A program made the position numbers and the translations under genes. From positions 3,596,001 to 3,660,000 of the forward strand of contig NZ_BLPG01000001.1 of NCBI RefSeq assembly GCF_011764445.1: 64,000 nucleotides of DNA, written 5' to 3'. This DNA comes from Phytohabitans rumicis. GTDB taxonomy: Bacteria > Actinomycetota > Actinomycetes > Mycobacteriales > Micromonosporaceae. The notes under the pieces are model-generated. The model saw only the letters and a list, made by a program, of their open reading frames with translations. It was not told the DNA's origin and did no database searches. Below, piece by piece: positions 20,974 through 28,877 of this stretch; position 1 is the stretch's first letter; each line of letters begins with the position of its first letter.

Positions 20974-21644
20974 CGCAGGACAGGCTTGCGGGCGGCCTGC
21001 GCCACCGCGTCGGGCCGGCGCAGGTACAGCGGAGTGAGGCGCTCGGTCGGCGCCTTCGCCAGGACACGCTCGGCGGCCAGCGCCACGAGCGCGTCGGCCA
21101 GCGGATACCGGGGTTCGTCGCGCACGGGCAGGCCCAGGACGTCCGCGTACCGGTGGGCGCCCTCGCCGACCGCGGCGGTCACCCCCAGCGCGGCCACCCG
21201 CTCGGCGACCACCGCCGGCAGGTCAACCGCCGGCTCGGTCAACGGCGTGCCGCCGTCGTACGCGGCCCAGTAGATCTCGCGGCGCCGCGCGTCGGTGGCC
21301 ACCAGCACCCGCCCCTCAACCTGGCCGACAGCGTCGAGCGAGCAGACGCCGTACGTCGGGACATCCAGCGCCTGACCCATGCTGGCCGCCGTGACCAGGC
21401 CGACCCGCAGCCCCGTGAACGGCCCCGGCCCGACGCCCGCCACGATCGCCGAGAGATCCCGCGACCGCACGCCGGCCTCACCGAGCACGGCATCGACGGC
21501 CGGGGCGAGCAGCTCACCGTGCGCCTTTGCGTCAACGATTCGCCGCCGGGCGCGCAGCGCGAAGCCGTCGTCGGAGACCTCCGCCAGCGCCGCCGTCACC
21601 GCGGGCGTCGACGAGTCCACCACCAGTACGAGCACGATATGCAC
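20970..21644 (-). CDS. tsaB: tRNA threonylcarbamoyladenosine biosynthesis protein TsaB
   Basis: About 224 residues from GTG 21644 (GTG at 21635 is also possible; the frame is open further upstream but runs through repeat DNA). The N-terminal VLVVDSSTPAVTAAL is the ASKHA start, and VAGVGPGPFTGLRVGLVTA is the conserved glycine loop. TsaB is the catalytically silent partner that assembles with TsaD and TsaE. Confidence 0.94.
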   Translation of the reverse strand: MHIVLVLVVDSSTPAVTAALAEVSDDGFALRARRRIVDAKAHGELLAPAVDAVLGEAGVRSRDLSAIVAGVGPGPFTGLRVGLVTAASMGQALDVPTYGVCSLDAVGQVEGRVLVATDARRREIYWAAYDGGTPLTEPAVDLPAVVAERVAALGVTAAVGEGAHRYADVLGLPVRDEPRYPLADALVALAAERVLAKAPTERLTPLYLRRPDAVAQAARKPVLR

Positions 21645-21710
21645 CCTATCCGGCCCCTTGGCCGCCGCTCCCACGCCCCGCTCCTCGCCCCCGCCCGTCG
21701 CCCTAGCCCC

Positions 21711-21790
21711 GTCGATCAAGGACAAACGGTCGTGCTTTGATCTCCAATCCACGACCGTTTGACCTTGATCGACGCGGATTCCCTTGATCG
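21711..21790. repeat. GTCGATCAAGG palindromic repeat, copy B
   Basis: Core 21711-21773: 24-nt arms beginning GTCGATCAAGG, one mismatch, around a loop containing CTTTGATCTCC as in copy A. A further half-site, CCTTGATCGG, follows at 21782. Confidence 0.9.
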
Positions 21791-21815
21791 GCGAGCGAGC
21801 AGGTGCCCTGCGTGG

Positions 21816-21861
21816 ACCTTGGTATCCCAGCGCCCCTCTGGGGGCCGCAAGATACCAAGGT
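21816..21861. repeat. Hairpin ACCTTGGTATC between repeat copies B and C
   Basis: Perfect 11-nt arms ACCTTGGTATC and GATACCAAGGT enclose 24 nt that hold their own CCCC/GGGG pairing. The sequence is unrelated to the flanking repeats and may be another small element. Confidence 0.6.
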
Positions 21862-21896
21862 CGTTCCCCACGAGCTACGCCCAAACCACCTCACCT

Positions 21897-21980
21897 CGTC
21901 GATCAAGGGATCTCCCGTCGATCAAGGGCATATGGCTGTGGTTTGGAGATCAAAGCACAACCGTTTGCCCTTGATCGACG
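21897..21980. repeat. GTCGATCAAGG palindromic repeat, copy C (inverted)
   Basis: Core 21916-21980: 25-nt arms beginning CGTCGATCAAGGGC with three mismatches. The loop reads GGAGATCAAAG, the reverse complement of the loop in copies A and B, so this copy is inserted in the opposite orientation. An extra half-site lies at 21897. Confidence 0.9.
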
Positions 21981-22054
21981 GGGCGAGGGCGACGGGCGAG
22001 GGCGACGGGCGCGGGGCGAGGGGCGACGGGGGCGGCAGGGGGCCGCTGCAACTC

Positions 22055-22735
22055 CTAGAGCGCGGCCCAGTCGATGGTGAGGAGGCCGGCGTCGGCCAGG
22101 GCCTTGTTGGTGGCGCTGAAGGGGCGGCTGCCGAGGAAACCGCGCGGGTTCATCGGGCTGGGGTGGCCGGCTTCCAGGACCACGTGGTCGGGGTTGGTGA
22201 TGAGGGCGCTCTTCTTGCGGGCGTACCCGCCCCACAGCAGGTAAACCACGCGGCCCGGGCGGGCGTTGAGGGCGCGGATGGTGGCGTCGGTGAAGTCTTC
22301 CCAGCCGCGGTTGGCGTGCGAGCCGGGCTTGCCCTCGCGGACGGTCAGCACGGCGTTGAGCAGCAGTACGCCCTGCGCCGCCCAGCCGGACAGGTCCCCC
22401 GAGCGTTGCACCGGTACGTCCAGGTCGGCGGCCAGCTCCTTGAAGACGTTGCGCAGCGATGGTGGCGCCGACACGCCGGGCCGGACGCTGAAGCTCAGTC
22501 CGTGCGCCTGGCCCGCGCGGTGGTACGGGTCCTGGCCGAGGATCAGCACGCGGCACTGCTCGGGCGCGCACAGCCGGTAAGCGGAGAACAGGTCGTCCTG
22601 GGGCGGGAAGACGGTCTGCGCCGCGTACTCGCCCGCGACGAAGGTGCCCAGCTCGGCCGTGCGGGCCGGGTCGAGGTGCGGCTCGACGGCCGTACGCCAA
22701 TCGGTCGGCAACAGGTCCAGCAGGTCGAGCGTCAC
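22055..22735 (-). CDS. ung: Uracil-DNA glycosylase (family 1)
   Basis: 226 residues; removes uracil from DNA in base-excision repair. The water-activating loop GQDPYH is at residues 67-72 and the Leu-intercalation loop is HPSPMN near residue 190. Length and motifs are normal. The ATG at 22735 overlaps the tsaE stop by 4 bp, so it is probably co-transcribed with the tsaE/hydrolase/alr group. Confidence 0.97.
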   Translation of the reverse strand: MTLDLLDLLPTDWRTAVEPHLDPARTAELGTFVAGEYAAQTVFPPQDDLFSAYRLCAPEQCRVLILGQDPYHRAGQAHGLSFSVRPGVSAPPSLRNVFKELAADLDVPVQRSGDLSGWAAQGVLLLNAVLTVREGKPGSHANRGWEDFTDATIRALNARPGRVVYLLWGGYARKKSALITNPDHVVLEAGHPSPMNPRGFLGSRPFSATNKALADAGLLTIDWAAL

Positions 22736-23202
22736 AGGCCCTCCAGGCGAGCCGCCCAGTCACCACCGCTGGGCACGAGTTCGATCATGCGGGAATCGTC
22801 GTCGCGGCGGTCGATGCGCACCCCCAGGTACGCGTCGGACAGCTGCTCGACCATGCCCTCGCCCCACTCGACCACGGTGACCGAGTCGTCCACCGAGGCG
22901 TCCAGGTCGAGGTCGTCGATCTCCGCACGCGGGTCGACCGCCGAGCCTAGCCGGTAGGCGTCCGCGTGGACGAGCGCAACACGGCCACCCTTCGCGGGGT
23001 CGGGTCGGTGCACCCGGGCGATGACGAAGGTGGGCGAGGTGACGTCGCCGCGTACCCCCAGGCCGGCGCCGATGCCGCGCACCAGCGCGGTCTTGCCCGC
23101 GCCCAGCGGGCCGGTCAGCACGACCAGATCTCCGGCGCGGAGCACGCCGCCGAGCCGGCGGCCAAAGCCCTCTGTGTCTTCAACGGTGGGTAGCGAGATC
23201 AC
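22732..23202 (-). CDS. tsaE: tRNA threonylcarbamoyladenosine biosynthesis ATPase TsaE
   Basis: 156 residues with the P-loop GPLGAGKT at 31-38 and the conserved VEWGEGM near residue 113. TsaE hydrolyses ATP to reset the TsaBD complex after t6A formation. It overlaps the genes on both sides by 4 bp. Confidence 0.96.
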   Translation of the reverse strand: MISLPTVEDTEGFGRRLGGVLRAGDLVVLTGPLGAGKTALVRGIGAGLGVRGDVTSPTFVIARVHRPDPAKGGRVALVHADAYRLGSAVDPRAEIDDLDLDASVDDSVTVVEWGEGMVEQLSDAYLGVRIDRRDDDSRMIELVPSGGDWAARLEGL

Positions 23203-24335
23203 GCGGTCAGCTTCTCCAAGAACTCGACGAGGGCGGCGTTGACCTCGTCGGCGTGTTCGAGCATCACGACGTGCCCGCTGTCGGGCACCTTGACGAACTC
23301 GGCCTCCGGCAGGTGCCGGACGATCTCCTCCGAGTGGGTCACCGGCGTGATCATGTCCTTGTCTCCGACGATGACGAGCGTGGGCGTGTTTCGCAGCGCC
23401 TTGAGCGCCGGATAGCGCGCGTGCGTGTAGAGCGTACGCAGGTACCGCGCGACGGTCTCGGCCGACGTGCGGGAGTTCATGTCCTCCACATAGGACACCA
23501 ATGCCGGGCTGGGCCGGGGGTTGCCGAAGCCGTACCGCCGGGTGAGCAGCCAGGCCAGGTCGGACGACGCCTGGCGGGCTCGGTCGATCACCCCGCCGCT
23601 GAGCCGGGTCGCGCTGTTGACCAGCGGCAGCAACGGCGTACCGGCGCGGGCGATGAGGGCGGGCAGGCCGAACTTGGTCTCCTCCAGCCGGCCACCCGAC
23701 GTGGCCATCAGCACCGTGGCCACCACCCGGTCGCCGAAGAGCTCCGGGTACCGCTCGGCGAACGCCATGACGGCCATGCCGCCCATCGAGTGCCCGATCA
23801 GGATCAGCGGGCCGTCCGGCACCGTCTCGTCGATCACCGCGTGCAGCGCCTCGGCGAGCGCGGGCAGCTCGTACTCGCCGGTCTCCAGCTTGCCGGAACG
23901 GCCGTGGCCCGGCTGGTCGTAGAAGACCATCCGGTAGTCCCCGCGGCGGGTCAGCTCCTTGCGCTGGAAGTGGAACGTGCCCATGTCCAGGCAGAAGCCG
24001 TGCACGAAGACCAGGGTCGGTTCGAGCGAGGAACCCGCGCCGGTCACGCTGGCCGCGAACTGGGCGTCCAACTCGACGCCGTCGGCCGGCTCGACGATCT
24101 CGACGTACAGGTCGGTGCCGTCCGCGGTGGTGACCGTGGTCGACTCGTCGTACGCCTGCTGGCCGAAGTCTTCATCCGCGTACCGGTCGGTGGTGCCGCG
24201 CTTCGAGCGGCGGACCAGCGCGCGCTCGGCCACGACGCCCGCCGCGACCCCGACCGCGGCGACGCCGACCACCGCGCCGAGCAGGCCGGCGCGCTTGCGC
24301 ATCGACTGGCTGGCCAGCGCGCCGAGGCGGCTCAT
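23199..24335 (-). CDS. Alpha/beta hydrolase with N-terminal membrane anchor
   Basis: 378 residues from ATG 24335, which overlaps the alr stop (ATGA). A hydrophobic stretch at about residues 18-38 is a likely anchor or uncleaved signal. The hydrolase core has the oxyanion segment FVHGFCLDMGTF, the nucleophile elbow GHSMGG (Ser about 190), an Asp in VGDKDMITP and the final His in DSGHVVML, a full catalytic triad. A neighbour of alr and tsaE in many actinobacteria; the substrate is unknown. Confidence 0.9.
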   Translation of the reverse strand: MSRLGALASQSMRKRAGLLGAVVGVAAVGVAAGVVAERALVRRSKRGTTDRYADEDFGQQAYDESTTVTTADGTDLYVEIVEPADGVELDAQFAASVTGAGSSLEPTLVFVHGFCLDMGTFHFQRKELTRRGDYRMVFYDQPGHGRSGKLETGEYELPALAEALHAVIDETVPDGPLILIGHSMGGMAVMAFAERYPELFGDRVVATVLMATSGGRLEETKFGLPALIARAGTPLLPLVNSATRLSGGVIDRARQASSDLAWLLTRRYGFGNPRPSPALVSYVEDMNSRTSAETVARYLRTLYTHARYPALKALRNTPTLVIVGDKDMITPVTHSEEIVRHLPEAEFVKVPDSGHVVMLEHADEVNAALVEFLEKLTA

Positions 24336-25483
24336 GCGGGAGCTCCGGCGCCGGTGTAGACGCGTGGCACGCGGGTGCTGCCGAAGCGGGTGACGATCTC
24401 GTAGTTGATCGTGCCGACCGCCTCGGCCCAGTCGTCGGCGGTCGGCCCGCCGTGCTCGCCGGTGCCGAAGAGGGTGGCCACGTCGCCGGCCGCGACCGGG
24501 TCGTCGCCGCAGTCCAGCACCACCTGGTCCATGCAGACCCGGCCGGCGATCCGGCGTACCTTGCCGCCCAGCTCGATCGGGCCGCTGCTGGAGGCGTGCC
24601 GCGGGACCCCGTCGGCGTACCCGAGCGGCACGACGGCGAGCGTCGTCTCCCGCTCGGTGTGGTACGTGTGGCCGTACGAGACGCCCTGGCCGGCCGGCAC
24701 CCGCTTGGTGAGCATGACCCGGGCGCGGGCGGTCATGGCCGGCCGCAGCCCGAAGCGCTCCCCCGGGCTGAGCCGATCTGTGTCGCTCCGCGACAACGGT
24801 GTCAGCCCGTAGACCGCGATCCCCGGGCGGACCAGGTCGAGGTGGGCGTCGGGCCGGGTGAGCGTGGCCGCCGAGTTGGCGATGTGTCGCAGGCGCGGGG
24901 TCACCCCGAGGCGCTCGGCGGTCGCCAGACCCTCGTGGAAGACGTCCAGCTGCTGATCGATGGTTTCGTGGCCGGGCGCGTCCGCGTACACGAAATGGCT
25001 GAACACCCCGACCACCTCGACCGAGCCGTCGGCCTCGGCCTTCGCGGCGGCCTCGACCAGCGCCGGCCAGTCGGCCGGTGTCGCGCCGCCGCGCGCGAGC
25101 CCGGTGTCGATCTTCAGGTGTACGCGGGCGGGCCGGCCCGCGAGGTGCGCCGCCTCGACCATCTCGCGCAGCTGGAGCAGGCTGCCGGTGCCGAGGTCGA
25201 CCCCGGCCGCGACGCCTTCGTGCAGCGGCAGGCCGGGGACCAGTAGCCACGCGAGCACCGGTGCGGTGATGCCGGCGCGCCGCAGCGTCAGCGCCTCGTC
25301 GAGCGTGCAGACGCCGAGCCAGCTCGCGCCCGAGTCGAGAGCCGCTCGAGCCACCGGCAACATGCCGTGTCCGTACCCGTCGCCCTTGACCACGGCCATC
25401 AGCTCGGCGCTGGTGCCGGCGCGCAACCGCGCCACGTTGTGGCGGATCGCGTCAAGATCGACACGGACCTCGGCTTGCAACAT
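24332..25483 (-). CDS. alr: Alanine racemase
   Basis: 383 residues from ATG 25483 (MLQAEVRVDL). The PLP lysine is Lys33 in VVKGDGYGHG and the second catalytic Tyr is in GVSYGHTYH. It makes D-alanine for peptidoglycan. The frame is open farther upstream but crosses the divergent glycosyltransferase gene, so the shorter start is right. First gene of an alr-hydrolase-tsaE-ung run with 4-bp overlaps. Confidence 0.96.
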   Translation of the reverse strand: MLQAEVRVDLDAIRHNVARLRAGTSAELMAVVKGDGYGHGMLPVARAALDSGASWLGVCTLDEALTLRRAGITAPVLAWLLVPGLPLHEGVAAGVDLGTGSLLQLREMVEAAHLAGRPARVHLKIDTGLARGGATPADWPALVEAAAKAEADGSVEVVGVFSHFVYADAPGHETIDQQLDVFHEGLATAERLGVTPRLRHIANSAATLTRPDAHLDLVRPGIAVYGLTPLSRSDTDRLSPGERFGLRPAMTARARVMLTKRVPAGQGVSYGHTYHTERETTLAVVPLGYADGVPRHASSSGPIELGGKVRRIAGRVCMDQVVLDCGDDPVAAGDVATLFGTGEHGGPTADDWAEAVGTINYEIVTRFGSTRVPRVYTGAGAPA

Positions 25484-25523
25484 GCCCTTCAGACTACTGA
25501 TCGATGACACGTAACATCTGGGC

Positions 25524-26477
25524 ATGCGCCTGTCGGTCGTCGTGCCCTGCTTCAACGAGGAGGCTTCCGTTGAGCGGCTCCACGCTGCTGTGACGGCGGC
25601 CACCGCCTCGCTGGGGGCCGAGATCGAAATCGTGTTCGTCGATGACGGGAGCGACGACGGCACGCTGGTGGCGCTGCGCGGGCTCGCCGCTCGGGACAGC
25701 TCGGTCCGGTACACGTCGCTGAGCCGCAACTTCGGCAAGGAGGCGGCGATGCTGGCCGGCCTGGAGCGGGCCAGCGGCGACGCGGTCGTGATCATGGATG
25801 CCGACCTGCAGCACCCGCCGCACCTGCTGCCCCGGATGCTGGAGCTCTTCGAGCAGGGGTACGACCAGGTCATCGCCTGCCGCGACCGGCGTGGCGACCA
25901 GTTCTTCCGCACGCTCGCCTCGCGCACCTTCTACCGCATGGTCAACAAGCTGGTCGACGTGCAGTTGGTCGACGGGGCCGGCGACTTCCGGCTGCTGTCC
26001 CGGCGGGCCGTCGACGCGGTGCTCTCGCTGCCCGAGTACAACCGCTTCTCCAAGGGCCTGTACTCGTGGATCGGCTTCAACACGGTGGTGTTCGCGTACA
26101 CCAACGAGGCCCGGCAGGGCGGCCGCAGCAAGTGGACGATCGGCAAGCTCTTCAACTACGCGCTGGACGGGCTGCTGTCGTTCAACAACCGGCCGCTGCG
26201 GTTGGCGATCTACGGCGGGCTGGCGCTCACGCTGCTGGCCGTCACGTACATGACGTGGGTCGTGATCAGCGCGTTCGCGCGGGGCATCGACATGCCCGGT
26301 TACACCACGATCATCGTAAGCGTGATCGGGCTGGGCGGCATCCAGATGATGATCCTCGGCATCATCGGCGAGTACATCGGCCGGCTCTACTACGAGACCA
26401 AACGGCGCCCGCACTACCTCGCCAAAGAGACCGAAATGTCCCCGGTGCAGCCCGCGAGCGCCCGCCGCCCTACCTGA
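25524..26477 (+). CDS. Family 2 glycosyltransferase, polyprenyl-phosphate type
   Basis: 317 residues with the GT-A fold: VVPCFNEE at the start, VDDGSDDGT at 40-48 and the metal DAD motif in IMDADLQHP (92-94). Two C-terminal membrane helices (about 231-253 and 267-290) are typical of GtrB/DPM1-like enzymes that load a sugar onto polyprenyl phosphate for surface glycosylation. Divergent from alr with a 40-bp gap. Confidence 0.92.
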   Translation: MRLSVVVPCFNEEASVERLHAAVTAATASLGAEIEIVFVDDGSDDGTLVALRGLAARDSSVRYTSLSRNFGKEAAMLAGLERASGDAVVIMDADLQHPPHLLPRMLELFEQGYDQVIACRDRRGDQFFRTLASRTFYRMVNKLVDVQLVDGAGDFRLLSRRAVDAVLSLPEYNRFSKGLYSWIGFNTVVFAYTNEARQGGRSKWTIGKLFNYALDGLLSFNNRPLRLAIYGGLALTLLAVTYMTWVVISAFARGIDMPGYTTIIVSVIGLGGIQMMILGIIGEYIGRLYYETKRRPHYLAKETEMSPVQPASARRPT

Positions 26478-26531
26478 GAAGTCTGTCATCGGCCGTGCGG
26501 CCACTTTCCGCAACTGCCTAGTGACAACGGC

Positions 26532-26561
26532 TTGACACCTCGCCATGACCAAGGGTTACGT
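26532..26561 (+). promoter_or_regulatory. Possible promoter of the cupin gene
   Basis: TTGACA at 26532-26537 and TTACGT at 26556-26561 with 18-base spacing, about 90 bases before the cupin start. The -35 is perfect; the -10 is weak. Confidence 0.35.
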
Positions 26562-26652
26562 TCCTGATCAGGATGTGACGTGGACCACATCAAGGGGGAA
26601 CCGGGCTGGGGAGGCTCCGGCATGCTCCAAAACATCTATGGGGGTGGATGCA

Positions 26653-27015
26653 GTGAAGGGCATCGAGGTCAAGACCTTTGACAAGCCAGACGAGACGCGC
26701 CCGTTCGAGGGCAACGGATACGCCGACTTCGTCATGGCCGGCGGCCGGACGGTAGCGCGAGGCACGTTCGAGCCGGGCTGGCGCTGGTCACAGAACGTCA
26801 AGCCGATCGTGGGCGGGGACTCCTGTCAGGTCTCGCACCTCGTCTACGTGCTGGAAGGGCGGATGCGGATCCACATGAACGACGGCAGCGAGCAGGAGCT
26901 GACGCCGGGCGAGGTGGCCGCGATCCCACCAGGACACGACGCCGAGGTGGTCGGCAGCGAGGCATGCGTGGCCCTCGACTTCGGCGAGATCGCGGAATAC
27001 GCCAAACCTAAGTAG
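26653..27015 (+). CDS. Cupin domain protein
   Basis: About 120 residues from GTG 26653, preceded by GGGGG; an in-frame ATG lies at 26638. Single cupin barrel: HLVYVLEGRMRIHMNDGSEQ with the conserved Gly and His, then PGEVAAIPPGHDAEVVG. The motif-1 histidines are partly replaced, so metal binding is uncertain. The last 8 bp overlap nnr on the other strand. Role unknown. Confidence 0.85.
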   Translation: MKGIEVKTFDKPDETRPFEGNGYADFVMAGGRTVARGTFEPGWRWSQNVKPIVGGDSCQVSHLVYVLEGRMRIHMNDGSEQELTPGEVAAIPPGHDAEVVGSEACVALDFGEIAEYAKPK

Positions 27016-28447
27016 CTCCGCCCAGCGGGACGACGTCCTTCAGCGCGGCGGCGACGTCTGGCGCGGTCACCGGACCGCGCCGGGCCGCCTCACGACCGGC
27101 CAGGCCGTGCAGGTACGCCGCCGCGACCGCGGCCCGCTCCGGGGAGAGCCGGGCCGCGAGCAGCGAGCCGAGCAACCCGGCGAGCACGTCGCCGGTGCCG
27201 CCGGTGGCCAGCGCCGGCGTACCGGTCGGGTTGGCCCAGGCGCTCCCGGCCGGCGTGGCGACGATCGTGCGGTCGCCCTTGAGCAGGACGGTCGCGTTCA
27301 TCCAGGAGGCGAGCTGGAGCGCGGCGCCGACCCGGTCGTCGCCGGGCTCCCCGCCGGCCAGCCGGGCGAACTCCCGGTCGTGCGGGGTCACCACGATGGG
27401 CGCGTCCCGGCCCCGCAACTGGTCGGCCATCGCGCCGTTGACCAGGAGCGTCAGCGCGTCGGCGTCCAGCACCACCGGCAGCGACGTGGCGAGCACCGAG
27501 CGCACCTCGGTCGCGGCGGCGTCGTCCGTACCCAGGCCGGAGCCGCAGACCCACGCCTGTACCCGGCCCGCCTCGGCGACCCGCTTCGTGGCGATCGCGG
27601 ACGGGTGCTGGCGCAGCACGTGCCCCGCCGCGGTGCCGGCGTACCGGACCAGGCCCGCCGGTCCGGCGAGGGCGCCGCCGACCGAGAGCACCGCGGCGCC
27701 CGGGTACGTCGCGGAGCCGGTCGCGATCCCGACCACGCCGCGCGTGTACTTCTCCGACGTCGGGCCGAGCTTCGGCCACCACGAGACGATGTCGGACCAT
27801 TCGGGTACGGCCAGCGCCGGTTCCGCCTTCAGCCACGGACCGAGCCCGATGTCGACGAGTTCCACCTCGCCCGCGTACGCCGCGGCCGGGCCGACCACCA
27901 GCGCCGGCTTGAGGCAGCCGAACGTGACGGTCACATCCGCGCGTACCGCCGGCCCGCGGACGCCACCGGTGTCCACGTCCACGCCGCTGGGGATGTCGAC
28001 GGCGACCACCGTCGTACGGCGGGCCGCCAGGAGTTGGACCGCCGCCTCCGCGTTGGGGCGCAGCCCGCCGGAGCCGCCCAGTCCGACGATCCCGTCGACG
28101 GCGAGATCGACGTCCGGTGGCACGGTGTCCACCACCCGGCCGCCGGCCCGCTGGAACGCCTCCAGCCCGGCCCGGTGCACCCGGTCCGGCGCCAGCAGCA
28201 CCGCCCGTACGACGGCGCCCCGGCCCGCGAGCCGGGCACCGGCGAAAAGCGCGTCCCCGCCGTTGTTGCCCGCACCGATGAGGAGCAGGACCCGGGCGCC
28301 GTACACCCCGCCGCGCTCGGCGAGCAGGAGCGCGCAGCGGCGGGCGAGCCCGGCGGCGGCGCGCTCCATGAGCGCTCCCTCCGGCACGGTACGCATCAGC
28401 GCCTCTTCGGCCGCCCGCACGTCGTTGGCCCGCCACGCATGCCTCAC
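27008..28447 (-). CDS. nnr: Bifunctional NAD(P)H-hydrate epimerase/dehydratase
   Basis: 479 residues fusing two repair enzymes. The N-terminal epimerase (YjeF_N/NnrE, residues about 1-215) has GAGNNGGDALFAGARLA. The C-terminal ADP/ATP-dependent dehydratase (NnrD, about 225-479) has GSATYPGAAVLS, TPHDREFARL and the catalytic loop ATGGTGDVLAGLLGS. It restores hydrated, damaged NAD(P)H. Its order upstream of acpS and glmS is conserved in actinobacteria. Confidence 0.95.
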   Translation of the reverse strand: MRHAWRANDVRAAEEALMRTVPEGALMERAAAGLARRCALLLAERGGVYGARVLLLIGAGNNGGDALFAGARLAGRGAVVRAVLLAPDRVHRAGLEAFQRAGGRVVDTVPPDVDLAVDGIVGLGGSGGLRPNAEAAVQLLAARRTTVVAVDIPSGVDVDTGGVRGPAVRADVTVTFGCLKPALVVGPAAAYAGEVELVDIGLGPWLKAEPALAVPEWSDIVSWWPKLGPTSEKYTRGVVGIATGSATYPGAAVLSVGGALAGPAGLVRYAGTAAGHVLRQHPSAIATKRVAEAGRVQAWVCGSGLGTDDAAATEVRSVLATSLPVVLDADALTLLVNGAMADQLRGRDAPIVVTPHDREFARLAGGEPGDDRVGAALQLASWMNATVLLKGDRTIVATPAGSAWANPTGTPALATGGTGDVLAGLLGSLLAARLSPERAAVAAAYLHGLAGREAARRGPVTAPDVAAALKDVVPLGGAT

Positions 28448-28460
28448 TGTGCCTCCACGA

Positions 28461-28853
28461 TCACTGGGCCCTCACGTCCTCCGGGAGCCGTTCCGCGACC
28501 ACCATGGCGGACGCGATGCCGCCGTCGTGGGAGAGCGACAGGTGCCAGCGAGTGATCCCGCGGTCGGTCGCCACCGCCGCGACCGTGCCGGACACGGTGA
28601 GCCACGGCCGGCCGTCCGGGTCGGTGACGATCTCGCAGTCGTGCCAGCGCAGCCCGACCGGAGCGCCCAGCGCCTTGGCGACCGCCTCCTTGGCCGCGAA
28701 CCGGGCGGCCAAGGACTCGGGCGAGCGCGGGTTGCCCGACGCCGTGAACCGCTCCGCCTCGGTGAAGAGCCGGTCTGCCAGCAACGGGGTACGGGCGAGC
28801 GCGCGGATGAACCGGTCGACCAGGACCACGTCGATGCCGACAGACACGATCAC
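28461..28853 (-). CDS. acpS: Holo-[acyl-carrier-protein] synthase
   Basis: 130 residues; transfers 4'-phosphopantetheine from CoA to acyl carrier protein. The Mg-binding Asp is in [11 protein letters not shown] and the second motif is [13 protein letters not shown]. Lies 13 bp before nnr and 24 bp after glmS, so probably one transcript. Confidence 0.95.
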   Translation of the reverse strand: MIVSVGIDVVLVDRFIRALARTPLLADRLFTEAERFTASGNPRSPESLAARFAAKEAVAKALGAPVGLRWHDCEIVTDPDGRPWLTVSGTVAAVATDRGITRWHLSLSHDGGIASAMVVAERLPEDVRAQ

Positions 28854-28877
28854 GCGCCTACCCTAACGGCGCGGCCG

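Larger units (their letters stand above)
21645..22054. other. 410-bp repeat-filled intergenic region
   Basis: It contains GTCGATCAAGG repeat copies B and C in opposite orientation, a separate ACCTTGGTATC hairpin between them, and a GGCGACGGG-type short direct repeat run (about 21980-22030). No gene is evident; the promoter for tsaB should lie at its left edge. Confidence 0.6.
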